Notes under the pieces: generated by a model
Database searches by the model: none
What the model saw: the letters and a program-made list of their open reading frames with translations, nothing else
What the model was told of the DNA's origin: nothing
Source: Cristatella mucedo
Lineage: Eukaryota; Bryozoa; Phylactolaemata; Cristatellidae
Direction: 5' to 3'
Assembly: GCA_009760855.2 (NCBI GenBank)
Contig: WPIO01000039.1
Span: 2,021,001-2,085,000 of the forward strand
DNA: 64,000 bases
Position numbers and translations under genes: made by a program
In this document: positions 48,746 through 60,060 of the stretch, in pieces
Numbering within the stretch: position 1 is the first letter of the stretch
How the letters are laid out: each line of letters begins with the position of its first letter

Positions 48746-51356
48746 CTTATCATAACATCACCGTCAAGAGCCGTAGCAAAGCGCTCGATTAGGTCTAATT
48801 TATTCTGCAGTGCGACATCATCCCCTTCTGTCGGTCTACGAGCGGCTCTCAATTACTATTTTCTTCACTAAAAACAACTCGGTCCGCCACGGCCAGTCCC
48901 TTTTTCCGAATACATACCTCAGTTTTCCAGCTGCCCCACAGGAAAAGAAAGCGCTAACTTCGTTAAACCGTCTTAGAGGTTCATCGGGAATAAAACCATT
49001 TGATATCTTCGATGACCTCCCAGCCATATACCACCAGACTCAAAAGTACTCAGCAACATCTTAGCACTGCTTTAGTCCTCTTTGAGGTTCGCACATGGAG
49101 CCACACGCAGAGACAGCTACATGTTGCTCTGATAAAGCTGCCCCGAGGCTCCTGGACGCCCTGTCTATTAATGGGACCGCTCGATAGACTAGCAGTTAGT
49201 TCATATAGCCTTGAATATATCATCCAAACTGCTTCAGAAGAACAGACCATCTAGCCTACTGAAGAAGATGGTAAAGTTGATGGCGCCTACTTTGATCTGT
49301 TCCTGACATGATTTTATCCCCGAAGTTCTACTTCCAGATGTCAGAAGGTCAGCAGTGGACTTGGCATGACCGAGGAACATGATCAGATCGTAGAGGTCTC
49401 TCTGGTGGGATACGTATGGATAATTTTATTTAGCCTCATCTTCGCTATCGGAATCTGGATCTGCGACATCTTCGTCGCTGTTTGATCCGGGGATCTCTCC
49501 AAAAGATGGCCGATCAGTCTTCGGAGGAGTGGGTGACGGGGAGCTGAGGACAATGAGACGCTATGGTTCTATTTAGCAACGTATAGATACACGACGAGAG
49601 GTGCTCCCACCGGTCGAAGTTGGGAAGCGTTGAGTTCGTAGAAGTAGCAGTTGCTTGAGCGGTCAGTCAGTTCCTCCAACAATCTTAGAATTGAAAGCTG
49701 TGTGTGTTTTTTATTCCATTTATGAGCCCGTAAACATTCCGTAATTATGTAAAATAAAGCTCATATTTCACGCACTTTATAAGATCGTGCAAGAGTTTCT
49801 GTATGACATGAAAAACTTGTTAACCTTAATTGTTTTGATCTCTCTTGCAGTTCTCGCTCGTGAAATGCGGTGCCTAGAGCTTGTCCCGATCCCTGACAGG
49901 CAATTCGATGTATGCTTTGTAGGACTAATACATTTTAGCAAGCGCTTTTGCCGCGTACTTCCTTCGCTTTTGTCATGATAAATTGTTCATATGCTATGCA
50001 AAACGCATTTGATGGGTGCGAAAACCTCTTCATGCCAAGTCAAGCGATAATGGCCATTCACTACTCTCTTGCTCTAATATAATGTGAAATAAAATATTTG
50101 TATATTGCACGTAAACTGTTACACTTGTTTAGGCACTAGTCGACTAAGTTATGATTGCTTAACACTCATTTGTTTTGGTAGCAGCACAACGTGTTTTATA
50201 TGGGAGCCTGTTGTCCCCACCGTGCCTAACAGCAAAACCGGAGAACTTTGTCCTGAAAAAGAAGCAAAAGTCTTTGCTGCACAATAGCTATTATCTATTT
50301 ATTTTAGGTATAAGAGATTATGACAACGGATTGTGTTCCCACGGATAAAAATTGAAATATGGTACGCCGTGGAATAAAAATAAATCCGTATAGCAGTTTA
50401 GGAGAGCTAAATCTCTTTTTGGAACTTAATATATTCTGTAAAGAGAGCATGTCCATTAGAAAGTGATGTAATGAACATTGTATGCTTGGGAAAATATATT
50501 AATACGAATTCAGCCCTTTAACCCGGACGTTCCTGTGGAGAGAAATGTACGGATGGACCCTGCCCTTTAACCCGGGCGCTCCTGCAGAGGAAGCAACTAG
50601 CAGCACCGGTTCAGCCACCCAGTGGCTACACAGAAACTCCCTGTGCCCTGAACGCCGCTCTGAAGATGATCTGTAACCTAAACCAAATGAAATCGTTCCT
50701 TCTCGCCCTCTAACTCAGGGCGGGAGCAACAAATCCTACGGCAATCATTCGGCCATTTACGGCTGTGTCCGTCGCGCATAGTTTACCTCTTCAGCCTTGC
50801 GCCTCAAACCCGACTCTGGAACTTGTGCTGTCGTCGACAGGTGGTGAGGGTGCCCTGCCCCGCCCCCTACGCTGTGAGGACGCAAACCGGGCAGGTCGCT
50901 GGCTGGCTGGCCGACTTGCTGCTTGGCTCCGCTGACGCTCCCCTGATCCTGCTGCTGCTGCTAACCCTTCGGCTGATCGGACACATCGGCCCACATGGAC
51001 GCTCCGCCTTCCGCCGACGCTGATACTTGTGACTCTTCCGACCCTCTCCATATCAAACGTCGATCCAGTCTCTGTCTACTGACCCTTCGCCTCCTAAAAT
51101 AGCTTTGGGCAACCCGTTCGCTCCTCTACCAAACATAAAACTCTCGAGTCCATGTGCATGCAATCTACGCTTATCACCAAGCCACAAACTAATCGGCAAA
51201 AACCCTAAACTATCAACCTAACCAGACGTTTGACAGCAACGACATAGTTCCCTAAAAATGTCAAAGCACTGGGAAGTAATAAACCAGAGACCATACATGC
51301 GATTTATCGCTTACACGCATAGAACACAATCTGAAACATGAACTGTAAGCCTCAAC
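48746..51356. other. Intergenic, unassigned open frames
   Basis: Short open frames without recognisable domains. On the minus strand at about 49435-49560 a frame ends in an acidic stretch (SNSDEDVADPDSDSEDEAK then stop), like a protein C-terminus. Two similar 28-bp units (CCCTTTAACCCGG...GCTCCTG) lie at 50511-50585. A decayed LINE A tail (minus) lies at about 50382-50475. Confidence 0.3.
50382..50475 (-). mobile_element. Decayed LINE family A tail
   Basis: Complement of the 3' hairpin and UTR end of family A (TATAGCAGTTTAGGAGAGCT and following). Diverged, with no clear (TTA)n. Confidence 0.45.
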
Positions 51357-52600
51357 CTAATAAGAATAATACATTTGATATAGCGCCCTCAGAGAACTCT
51401 ATCTCTTTCTAGGAGCTAAACATTTGCTGCAAAGGAAGCACGCTCGAATGGTTAGTGGTAGCATGTTCAATAAACCGAAAGATCAACACAAGGCATACAA
51501 ATGGTAAAGCAATTAAATGCTACGAAAAACCCAGCAGTGACACGTAAAATGCCGTCCCCACACTGAGAACCCCACATATGCAACACAAGAGTTGAGATAG
51601 TTTGACTTGTTGAAAGCAGGGAGGGAAAAAACTGGTACAGCTGCGTGTCATCTTCATACAAGTGAACAATAAATTAGCTGTTCCATTCCTCCGCTTAAAG
51701 ACCGTTGGCAAGAGAAGCTTTAGCTCTGCAGGTCCTAGACTGTGGTACTCGCTTCCACAATTCTTACGCAACGACAACTACCCTCCTGCTGCCGACTATG
51801 GCTCATCCTTTTCAGCCGTCATGAGCTGTTACTTTTATGTTGCTCACTACCTAAACTGCTCTCCTGACTCTGTTGTGCTTCTCACTTTTTCTTTGTTGCG
51901 TTAGACGAAGTCTGTTGGCTACCGAATGAGTACCGAAAGCCGCGTAGGCCGTGAGTGTGCTATACAAAACTCTTCTCAGTAACACCACATAGTCTTTATG
52001 ACTTTGTGGAGTAACAGACGGAGATACATACTGACATACATACATCCATGCAAATGTAAGCTTAATATGTGCTTGGTGATTACATCCGGAAGAGCGAGAG
52101 CATACATTGTGAAAAGAAGCTAATCCAGCACAGGTCGTTAGGTTAAAACATAATTTGGACTGATCTCTGATTACTGTTTTTCATTGACATGAAATTTTTG
52201 AAGTCTCTCATTGACATAGGACCTAAACTATTGCAGTGTAGTGCTAGGGATTCCCGAGATAAATTAGAGGCGCTTAAGCAGGACTTGATGGTCAAAAGCA
52301 TCAAACGCTGCTGAAAGATCCAGCAAAACAAGCAGAGAGACTTCACCGAAGTCTAAATTCCAAGGTCTGTATACACTCAAAGAAGTGCTGATATCGTCTA
52401 GTAATTGGCTCTAAAACCTGAGCTGAACATTGAAGTTTTCATATTACAATTGAGGCAGTCTGCTACTACTCTTTTCAAATTTATTTAATAGTAACAGCAG
52501 TAGCGAGACTTCACATAAAGTTGCGTAAGTCGTCGCATTCCAGCGTCCCTTTCTTATTTAGTAGCCTAGCGATACCCCTTTTGAAAGATGAAGGGATCAG
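51357..52600 (-). mobile_element. LINE family A copy, split by LINE B
   Basis: Read on the minus strand from 52600: decayed fingers (QSGFRANHST-like), the A block (SLLVLLDLSAAFDAFDHQV in mixed frames, about 52250-52330), TLQWF-like and SPLLFTMYALALPDVI-like (52140-52060). Then comes the LINE B insertion, then HLYEDDTQLYQ, the active-site block, at about 51620-51660. After an internal deletion the hairpin and (TTA)-like tail lie at 51357-51480. Inactive. Confidence 0.82.
51663..52048 (+). mobile_element. LINE family B inserted in LINE A
   Basis: Plus-strand family B copy: the frame LAVPFLRLKTVG.RSFSSAGP, RLWYSLPQFLRND, AADYGSSFSAV is open over 80 codons. It is followed by the 3' UTR, hairpin and a run of ACATAC/ACATT-like units at about 52025-52048. 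It splits the reverse transcriptase of the minus-strand LINE A just before its active-site motif. Confidence 0.88.
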
Positions 52601-52614
52601 AACTCAGAATAAGG

Positions 52615-52773
52615 CAGTGGTTCTCAACATGTGAAACTCCCAAAGGGGTCGCCTAAGAAAATCGGAAAACACGCATTTCCACATTTTGCACACAATAATT
52701 TTTATATTTGGGTCGCCACAACGTGAGGAATTGTATTAAAGGTTCTCGGAATTAGAAAGGTTTAGAGTTATTG
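52615..52773 (+). mobile_element. Short hAT-type nonautonomous element (SPIN/Charlie-like)
   Basis: The left end CAGTGGTTCTCAAC is the typical terminal inverted repeat of hAT elements of the Charlie/SPIN group. Inside, GGGGTCGCCTAAGAAAATCG and GGAAAACACGCATTTCC follow, as does GGGTCGCCACAACGTGAGGA and ATTGTATTAAAGGTTCTCGG near the right end. The right terminus (GAAAGGTTTAGAGTTATTG) is a decayed match to the inverted left end. At 159 bp it has no coding capacity and would need a transposase in trans. The 8-bp target duplication expected for hAT is not recognisable. Identification is from memory of these families. Confidence 0.72.
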
Positions 52774-54350
52774 AACATTGTGTTTTTTAAGCAGGGCAGC
52801 AAAATATCTTCGCATTTCAGAGACAGAACAGGCGTATAGCGTCTACAGGGCCAAATGACGTCACTATTGGCAAACTTGAGTATGCTAGAAATAATAGGTA
52901 GATCTAACTAATTTATGTATCACCCTGAGATAACTAAATCTCTAACTAGCACTTCACATATTCCACAGGCCTCAGGCCCACGACCTCTGTCTTTAGGGTG
53001 AGCACCTTGACCCCGAACAAACGAGGACAGAAATGTGGCATTGAGTTGCTGCCACGAATTGAGTCTGAGGAGTTCAGTGGTGATATTACTGAGGAAAAGG
53101 AGCCAAGTGGAAATTTTCACATGTTGATGTACTCTAATCTTATCTGTCTTGCAAAAAATTAAAGAGTTTTGAAAAGCAGCGCCCCCACACTAAGATCGTC
53201 GCACTCCTTGGGCAGTAGGCTGGACTTCACGTCGATCAAAGAGTTTGGACCGACGCGATCCAAATTTGCATGAAATTCGTAGAGGAAGCTTCGAGGAACG
53301 CACATTTTTTAGGAGCTTGGAACTTTGCACTTTGCTTGCACCAAATGAAAATTAAAAAATGAATCTTAGATTCCAATTTTCTTCCAATCGTAGCAGCAAT
53401 TTTGTAAATTTATTAGTGCATGCATGACTGCACGATTACATCAATAGAGCAAACACAACCGACGTCACTTACGGAACGTCCAGTGTAGCGGCTACCCAAT
53501 GAATAGTAGCAATGATTGTCATTTGAAACATTTACGTTATTGATTAGATCGCCGCAATCCTAAAAAAAAGTCAAGAGAAAGCACAATTTTGGGGTCATAT
53601 GAGCGGCCTTAAGATGCAACTAGTTCCTGGCAGATTCTTGGTGTTCATATGGAACTAAGGCGTGTTAGATATTTTGTGGCAAACGGAGCTACGTTCAAGC
53701 TTTCAATTGGATTGAGAAAAGTTCAATATTCTGCTATATAAAAGTAATCTCTGGACTTAAAAAAATAAAAAATTGGATCCAAGGTTACCGTCACCTACTC
53801 AAAAGGCTGTTGCTTTTTTAGTTTTGGCCTGTAGAGTATTAAACCAACCGTAGCTACGCCGCGGAGCTTTGAGATTGTGCATGGGAAGCTTAGTGGCGAA
53901 GTCGGGATAAACGTTTGAAAGTATGCTGAGGAAAAGCTTGCATGTCATAGTTGCTGGGGAGAAGCTACTTTATTTACATTTATTCTGAAGTTGTTGATGG
54001 CAGCAGCAAGCCCTCAGCCAGTGTGTAAAAGTTGCATCATGTTGCCGGAGTGGCAGCTTAATTTGATTCAGTCATCGGGACTTGAGTATAGGACTAGGTA
54101 GTGGGTACTGGATCAATTGCCGGGTGCTTCAAATGACGAAGACGAGAATGCTTCTCCCAGCTCCTTTTGCAAGTACGCTGTAAAATGAAATCAAAATATA
54201 TGGCCATTCAAGCACACCAGATAAGGCGAATCACCATTATAATCCTAAGAAATTTGTGTAGTATTCGGAGGGGAAATGAATCGCTTTCTAAGAAATTTAC
54301 ATATTCCGGTGAGTGGTGAGGGAGCAGGTTGTCTGCATTTTTGAATGCAT
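52774..54350. other. Intergenic with a decayed SINE C
   Basis: No gene supported. A SINE C relic lies at 52905-53022; otherwise nothing recognised. Confidence 0.4.
52905..53022 (-). mobile_element. SINE family C, diverged copy
   Basis: Minus strand: head GGTCAAGGTGCTCACCC, box region GAGGTCGTGGGCCTGAGGCC, tail GTGAAGTGCTAGTTAGAGAT and TTAGTTATCTCAGGGTG, then ATACATAAATTAG. Confidence 0.68.
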
Positions 54351-56700
54351 GCATTTATTGGTGCTACCAAAACTAAAGACAGAAAGTATAATGACCATAG
54401 TTATAGACTATTGCAGACTGCCAATTGGCTGATGCGACATCAGTCCACGGAAACTGAAATTGAAGTTTCAGATTAATAGCTGCAATTTGCATTCAAGTTC
54501 TTTGCCACTAAAACTGTGCACGTAAAGGTGCCAGTCCTCGCAGACGCTTGATAAATACTGGTGAAGCTGAAGCCCTGAAGGGCATCTAACCAATTGTTGA
54601 AACCGCATTTATTCATGCTCAGCTATGGCGCAGATTTCACAGCACGACCATTATCAAGCACGTTAATACCTTAATATGAAGTCTACATCTTAATCATAGA
54701 GCCTTATATTCCATGGCCGCAGTCAGCTGCAGCATACAAGTACTTGATTTGAAGTGCATGTTACAAAAGACTAACTGTCAAATCTGATGGATTTTCATAT
54801 ATTGTAGACCACAGATTCTGACATTTGGTCTCTTGATGCTTGTCATTCAGGAACAGCTTATAGTCTCAAGCCCTCCAATAATATGACCAATCTAGTATGC
54901 ACATGGTTCAGATCGGAAATTATTATTGAAGTTGTGTGCACTCTTAGCCCAAAGCAATTGTTGGTGCTACCAAAGGAAGACAGAGGATACACAATTCCCT
55001 ATACTAGATTAGTACAAACTATCATTTGATTAAAGTGTCGTAAGTCGTTAGCCACTGAGATTGAAGTGAGAGACTGGTGGAGTGTAGCAAAGTGCAGTTT
55101 GAGAAAAAGTCTTGCAAAGAGTTCACATAGATTTTGACGTCTTCGAGCAGATTCTGCAGTTAGCATTTTCCGCATGCTTCGTCAGGCCCTAGCAATGACC
55201 CGTTGCGGCCACAGTTGGTGAACACAGCCTAGGAGGCGATTGCGAAATTGAAATGATCTGAAGACAAGCTCCTCAACTGAGGTCACATGGCGATAGGGTG
55301 ACTGAAACCATGACCTTGAACCATGACTGAATATTCTCCTTGACCCAGGGCCTAGCATGTGTCTTCGCCTCGTGCTCCTTCATCGGCCGCTCCTTAGAGT
55401 ACATGGATGGGGGCCTGTTGGTGGCTCATCCTCAGAATGCGAAAAGCGTCTTCTTTTTTGATTGCATATGATAGTGACACTCTGTGATAACCGTACTTAA
55501 TTAAATTAAATTTGCTTTGGCACGAACGCACTTCGTATGCAATGAACTGCAATCCATTGTAATGGCCAGGGGAAACACTGCAATCAATTGCAATTCACCG
55601 CATCCACAGCAAAACGAATAGAAATAGTTTTCAATGAGCTCCAGCTTTTTTAAATATTAAAGAAAACTTCCTTATGTACGCACATGTACATTAAAAGAAA
55701 TTTCGCCTCCACGGACTCTCGAAATGAACATGATTGTCGGAAATGGCCTGGGCAAAGAGAGACATCAGCATGTTTGGATTGTTCATATGTGATTCAACTA
55801 TGTTTTTATAGAAGCTAAACTTGACCTTTGCTAAGATCGATTGGTGTGATTTACAGTAGTCTCAGACTGCCTAACGATGGAAATTCAGTTTTGATATTTT
55901 TTATTAAATGAGCGAGCATTTTAAAGATACCTTAAGAAGGGCCTCCGAGTTTATAAATAGAAGGCCTGATGACCCCCCGGAGCTGGCTGATAATCTTGCA
56001 AGAAACGAGGGATGCTTGCCTAGAGGTCTCAGTGGCCGCAGCAGAAGTTTTAATCCTCAAATAAGAGCCTGGCAACACACTTTCCAAGCAGAGGTGAATG
56101 ATTCAATGAATGTTTCTGTCGGAATAATGATGACCAAGTTTTAAACCTAACCTGAGATTCGAGGCTGGTAAGTAGAGCTCGCTGCTGCACGAACACTGCT
56201 AATGCCCGTTTGTTCAGACGATCTACTAATTTTGTTCGCTGCTGTGATCCCGTGTAGAGGTACAGTTGGTGTAATGTAACACAGTATATAATAAACGTTG
56301 TTCAGTTATTTGTTCACGAGAGTTACAAAAACACAATGTCTCCTTCCTATTTGTTACAACAGAGAAACCCGTCATTACAAGTGTCTGCATTGCTTATACA
56401 GGTTTAGGCATTCTTACAAGTGCAACGCTCCATTGATGCACAGCAGTTTGTAATGAAAGCGCCCACATTAGCGCCAATACTTACAATAATCCATAACGGT
56501 GAACTGCAAATGGTCTGCGGTGGTTGTGAGAAGCAGAATATGGCCCTAAAGCTTGAGCGAGCGGCAGTGAAAAAGAACAGCTTGCCCAAAGCTGTGCTAT
56601 GCCCTAATAAGTGTGTGAAATGACTTAGACATTGTAGGAGTACATTAAAACTTTTGAAATTTATGAGCAATTATGCAATGAGAATTTAAGCTTCCCATAG
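54350..56700. repeat. Weak satellite 2-like copies, partly inverted
   Basis: Two related blocks start at about 54356 and 54960 (TTGGTGCTACCAAA..AAGACAGA, then ATTGAAGT), and 55540-55620 looks like a monomer of satellite 2 on the minus strand (complement of GAATTGCAATTGATTGCAGT). No gene is supported; the frame at 55908-56144 is unassigned. Confidence 0.45.
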
Positions 56701-57899
56701 CCAATTTGTGTGCCATTTTTGAAATATTCTAATGAATTGCGTCTTTGGCCCGAGGATGAGCAATCGATTGCTGTGCGTTGCCTGAAATTGAACGGAACTA
56801 TTGTGTTCAATTACGTGATCTCACTCCATAACCAATGCGATTTAATTAGTATCCAATGTATACTTTAGCTATGCATTAATTATGTGTGGTCAATTTACGA
56901 TGGATTTCAGATGGTTGCTGGATTTGCAAAGGCCATCACGATTGATTGCAATGCAGCGATCAAGAAATACAATTAATAATTGCATTTTTGGGGTCTACCA
57001 AAAATAGATTATACTAAAAGGTAAACTTAAGTGGAAACTTCATCCATAAGCTTTGTGTCTACTTATAACAGACCGTTATAGATTGTCGTATTTCCTCGGG
57101 CCAATGCGGTTGGTTGCCATGCATTGCTTAAGCTTGAACGCTCACAATAGGTTAAAAGTAATTCTACGCACAGGGACGCTATGTGGAATGATATGAGGAG
57201 CTTCGAACAGGCAAGTACTAGTCAGTTTGTAACGGATTGAAATAGAAGCCCAGCCATTGCAGTCGATTGCCATGACTTGCCCTAAATTTAACATGCGCAA
57301 TTCGTTGAAGCAATACGGTTTCACTTTAAACACAATTACTGTAATAAGCAAGAAAAGTTGGAGCCTTTCCGAGCAGCTTTTGATATATTTATATCAAACC
57401 ATTATGGATTGCCGTATTTTCCCGGGCCATTGTCATCTATCGCCTTCCATTGCCGTTGATTGAATGCACACAATGAGTGGAAATTATACGTGCAAGCAGT
57501 GATATATTAAGTGGAATAAGAAAAACAGTTTCTCACAGCAAATCTTGTCAATTTGCCATGGATTGCAGTATTGGCTCCGGATATTTCTGTAGATTGTGAT
57601 GCATTGCTGACAGTTACAGAGGAGAATAGCTTAAAAATTGAATGGTGTTACTTTGACCGCAGCGAAATGTCGCATGCAGTGACAACTAGAGCTTAGCGAA
57701 GCCAATTTATAGTCAATTTGCTCCAGGTTGTTGTGGATTGATGCTTCAAGCCTGGCCATTGCTGTGGATAGCCATTCATTGTTCGCAATTGTACACACGC
57801 GATTAGTTGAAAGGATGTGGTTACACTGTACATGCAGTGCCATTTAATACGTAAGAAAGCTGTGTGATCGGCTCAGTCACTTTCCGCGATTTCGAACGG

Positions 57900-57919
57900 A
57901 TCCAACGGATCCGTTGGAT
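57900..57919. repeat. Perfect 20-bp palindrome
   Basis: ATCCAACGGATCCGTTGGAT equals its own reverse complement. It lies 30 bp to the left of the foldback element and may be a remnant of an insertion junction. Confidence 0.9.
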
Positions 57920-57949
57920 AAAAAAAACCAAAATATTTGCAAGCTATTG

Positions 57950-58256
57950 TCTACAATGCAAGGTAATCGACCGACAGCGATATTAGTGGTCAATATCAAA
58001 ATCCACGGCTAATTAAAGAGATGTTAGCTGGGCGAAACTTCAATTGTCATTCTACGTAATATCAATCCCTGGTTATTCATAGCTATTGCATAACCCGAGA
58101 CTGAAAGCACAACATAGGTTGAAAATATGTGCTCCCTAAGTGAGATAATAGTAGAGCGACAATTGAAGTTTCGCCCAGCTAATATCTCTTTGATTAGCCA
58201 CGGATTTTGATATTGGCCACTAATATCGCTGTCTGTCGATTACCTTGCACTGTAGA
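57950..58256. repeat. Foldback (inverted-repeat) element with 99-bp arms
   Basis: Left arm 57950-58048 and right arm 58158-58256 are reverse complements with few mismatches (e.g. TCTACAATGCAAGGTAATCG against CGATTACCTTGCACTGTAGA). The spacer of 109 bp (58049-58157) is unrelated and non-coding. Weak similarity continues a little outside the arms. It may be a MITE-like nonautonomous DNA transposon or an inverted duplication within satellite 2. Confidence 0.85.
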
Positions 58257-59299
58257 TAATTTACTGGCAAAATAGCTTTCAAGCTCTATGGTTTTACTTT
58301 GAATGCTATGAGATGTTATATACAAAGACAATGGGAGCTTCACCCAGCTATGGTCAAGAGAGGTTATGCGAGCACTATTGGTCTAAAATGACGTAGTTGC
58401 ATTTAATGCAGTGTGCTACAATATGCATTCAAAATGTGAGCAATTGAGAAACCAATTTCTGGATATTTTGTCACGGAATGCAGTCGATTGCGGTATTGAC
58501 CCAGGCCATTGCAGTCGATTGCAGTGCATTGCTTCAGATTGTTCCGGTTAAATTAGGTAAATTGTGCGATATCACACTCGCTTAAGAGTACAGCAATATG
58601 CAATCACAATTAGAGCCTTTAGTGTATGCATTGTGGTGATGCAGCGGACTGTGGACTGAGGTGGACTGTGATATAGGACCGGGCCGCTGCAGGCGATTGC
58701 ATTGAATTGCACGAGAACGGATGTGCATAAACGTATAAAATTTTGCGGGTTCACTTTGAACTGAGTCTAGTCGCATATGCATTGTAAATTGGAGTTTTGC
58801 ATTGATGATTTATGGTTGACTTGCAGTGGATTAGAGTGGACGGTGAGATGTCTCTATGTCATTTTGGACGATGGCCGTGCATTGCCAGAGTGCAAGGACG
58901 AACAATTTCTGAATGTAGTCGGGTGTGCACATAACGCAATGTGCTTTAATGTGCAATGCAAACTGGAGCTCGCAAAAACTATTTCTAATCGTTTTACGGT
59001 GGATGCGGTGGATTGAAGCGGATTTCGATCATGGCCCAGGCTACTGCTGTCGATTGCAGGGCATTGTGCGAGAACGCCAGTGTCATTGAAAGTGAAATAT
59101 TTTGCGAGAAAAGTTGTCACTGAGTGTACTGTCAAATGCACTCAAGAATGGAACTCTTTTACACAGGATTTCTTTCGCTTTGATGCGAAATGCAGCGGAT
59201 TGCGGTGGATATCGGTATTAACCCAGGACGCTGCAATCTATTTCAGCGTACTTCTCGAGAGCAAGTGAGCGGGAAATTTGTGGGTGCACTTGAAATATA

Positions 59300-60060
59300 G
59301 TGTTGGTTTATATTCCACTATTTTGCTAGCTTTGACTAGCTGATTGACGGGGGATTTGAGGCGGCCTAAAGTGAATTGGGGTACGGGCTCCCGTCTTTAC
59401 ATCCCATTTGGATGAGTGGGTGTGTGCAGTGGCGTGCAATTTGTCGGGTTCGGGTTCATGCAATCCAAATTTTATTGTAATATTCACTCGAAATTTGAGT
59501 GCGTGCTGCCGATTTCCTTGTAACTTTTAGGTTAGTGTGTATTTCGGTGGATTGTGTTAATTCGTCGAACCCCGGAAGCAACTTCGGTGATAGTGAGACC
59601 GGCGTATTGGGTTTCGAGGGTGCAAAGAGCTGTAACCAACGGCACGCACGCTAGACAGCTTAGCGAGTTAGGGTGCAGCTGGCAAGAAGCCATAGATAGC
59701 ACTGCCCGAGGGTCACCGGTTTCCCAGTGACGGCTAATGAGATCGGGGTCAATGGGGCTGGAGGGGGCCTGAGCACTGGTGCCATCTGGTGCCATCGTGA
59801 TGCCAGTCGATCTTGCAAGCAGAGACGAACGAGACTGCTTGCTCAAAGTCTTCACTTCCGGCAGTGGTAGTCCACCCAGACCAGAGGACTGCATAGGAAG
59901 CGGCGGCAGCAGCCTGGCGACTGGCTGGCGCTCGAAGCAGCAGCAGCGTCGCAGGAGGGCGATTCAGCGGAGCGAGCGAGGCTTTGGGCGGGCAGCGATT
60001 CGTAGAGACGTCCAGCTCCAAATCTGCAGCTCGAAAGCCGGGCCGCGAAAGGGCGACAGT
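59300..60060. other. GPCR4 upstream region
   Basis: The end of the satellite-like sequence gives way to GC-richer DNA from about 59560. The GPCR4 frame stays open to the left of 60061 as far as 59779, with an in-frame ATG at 59800. This part encodes Ser/Arg/Gln-rich residues with no receptor resemblance, so I treat it as 5' UTR or promoter. The CCAAT/TACGTCA block of GPCR2/3 is not recognised here. Confidence 0.45.

Larger units (their letters stand above)
56700..59300 (+). repeat. Satellite 2: degraded tandem array, unit about 150-190 bp
   Basis: A block GGATTG.GGTATT..CCCRGGCCATTGCAGTCGATTGCAGTGCATTGC recurs. GGATTG-type anchors lie near 57068, 57234, 57404, 57553, 57735, 58483, 58657, 58838, 59013 and 59200; away from the gap, spacings are 149-187 bp. 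An adjoining shared block is TTTCACTTTGAA and GGGAGCTTCACCCAGC. The gap 57735-58483 contains the foldback element. Monomers are strongly diverged and the edges are not sharp. Confidence 0.72.

Noticed and set aside
51662-51904. 80-codon open frame resembling a small gene
   Set aside because: It is the ORF2 C-terminus of LINE family B, repeated at 3946, 10390, 21438 and 35895.
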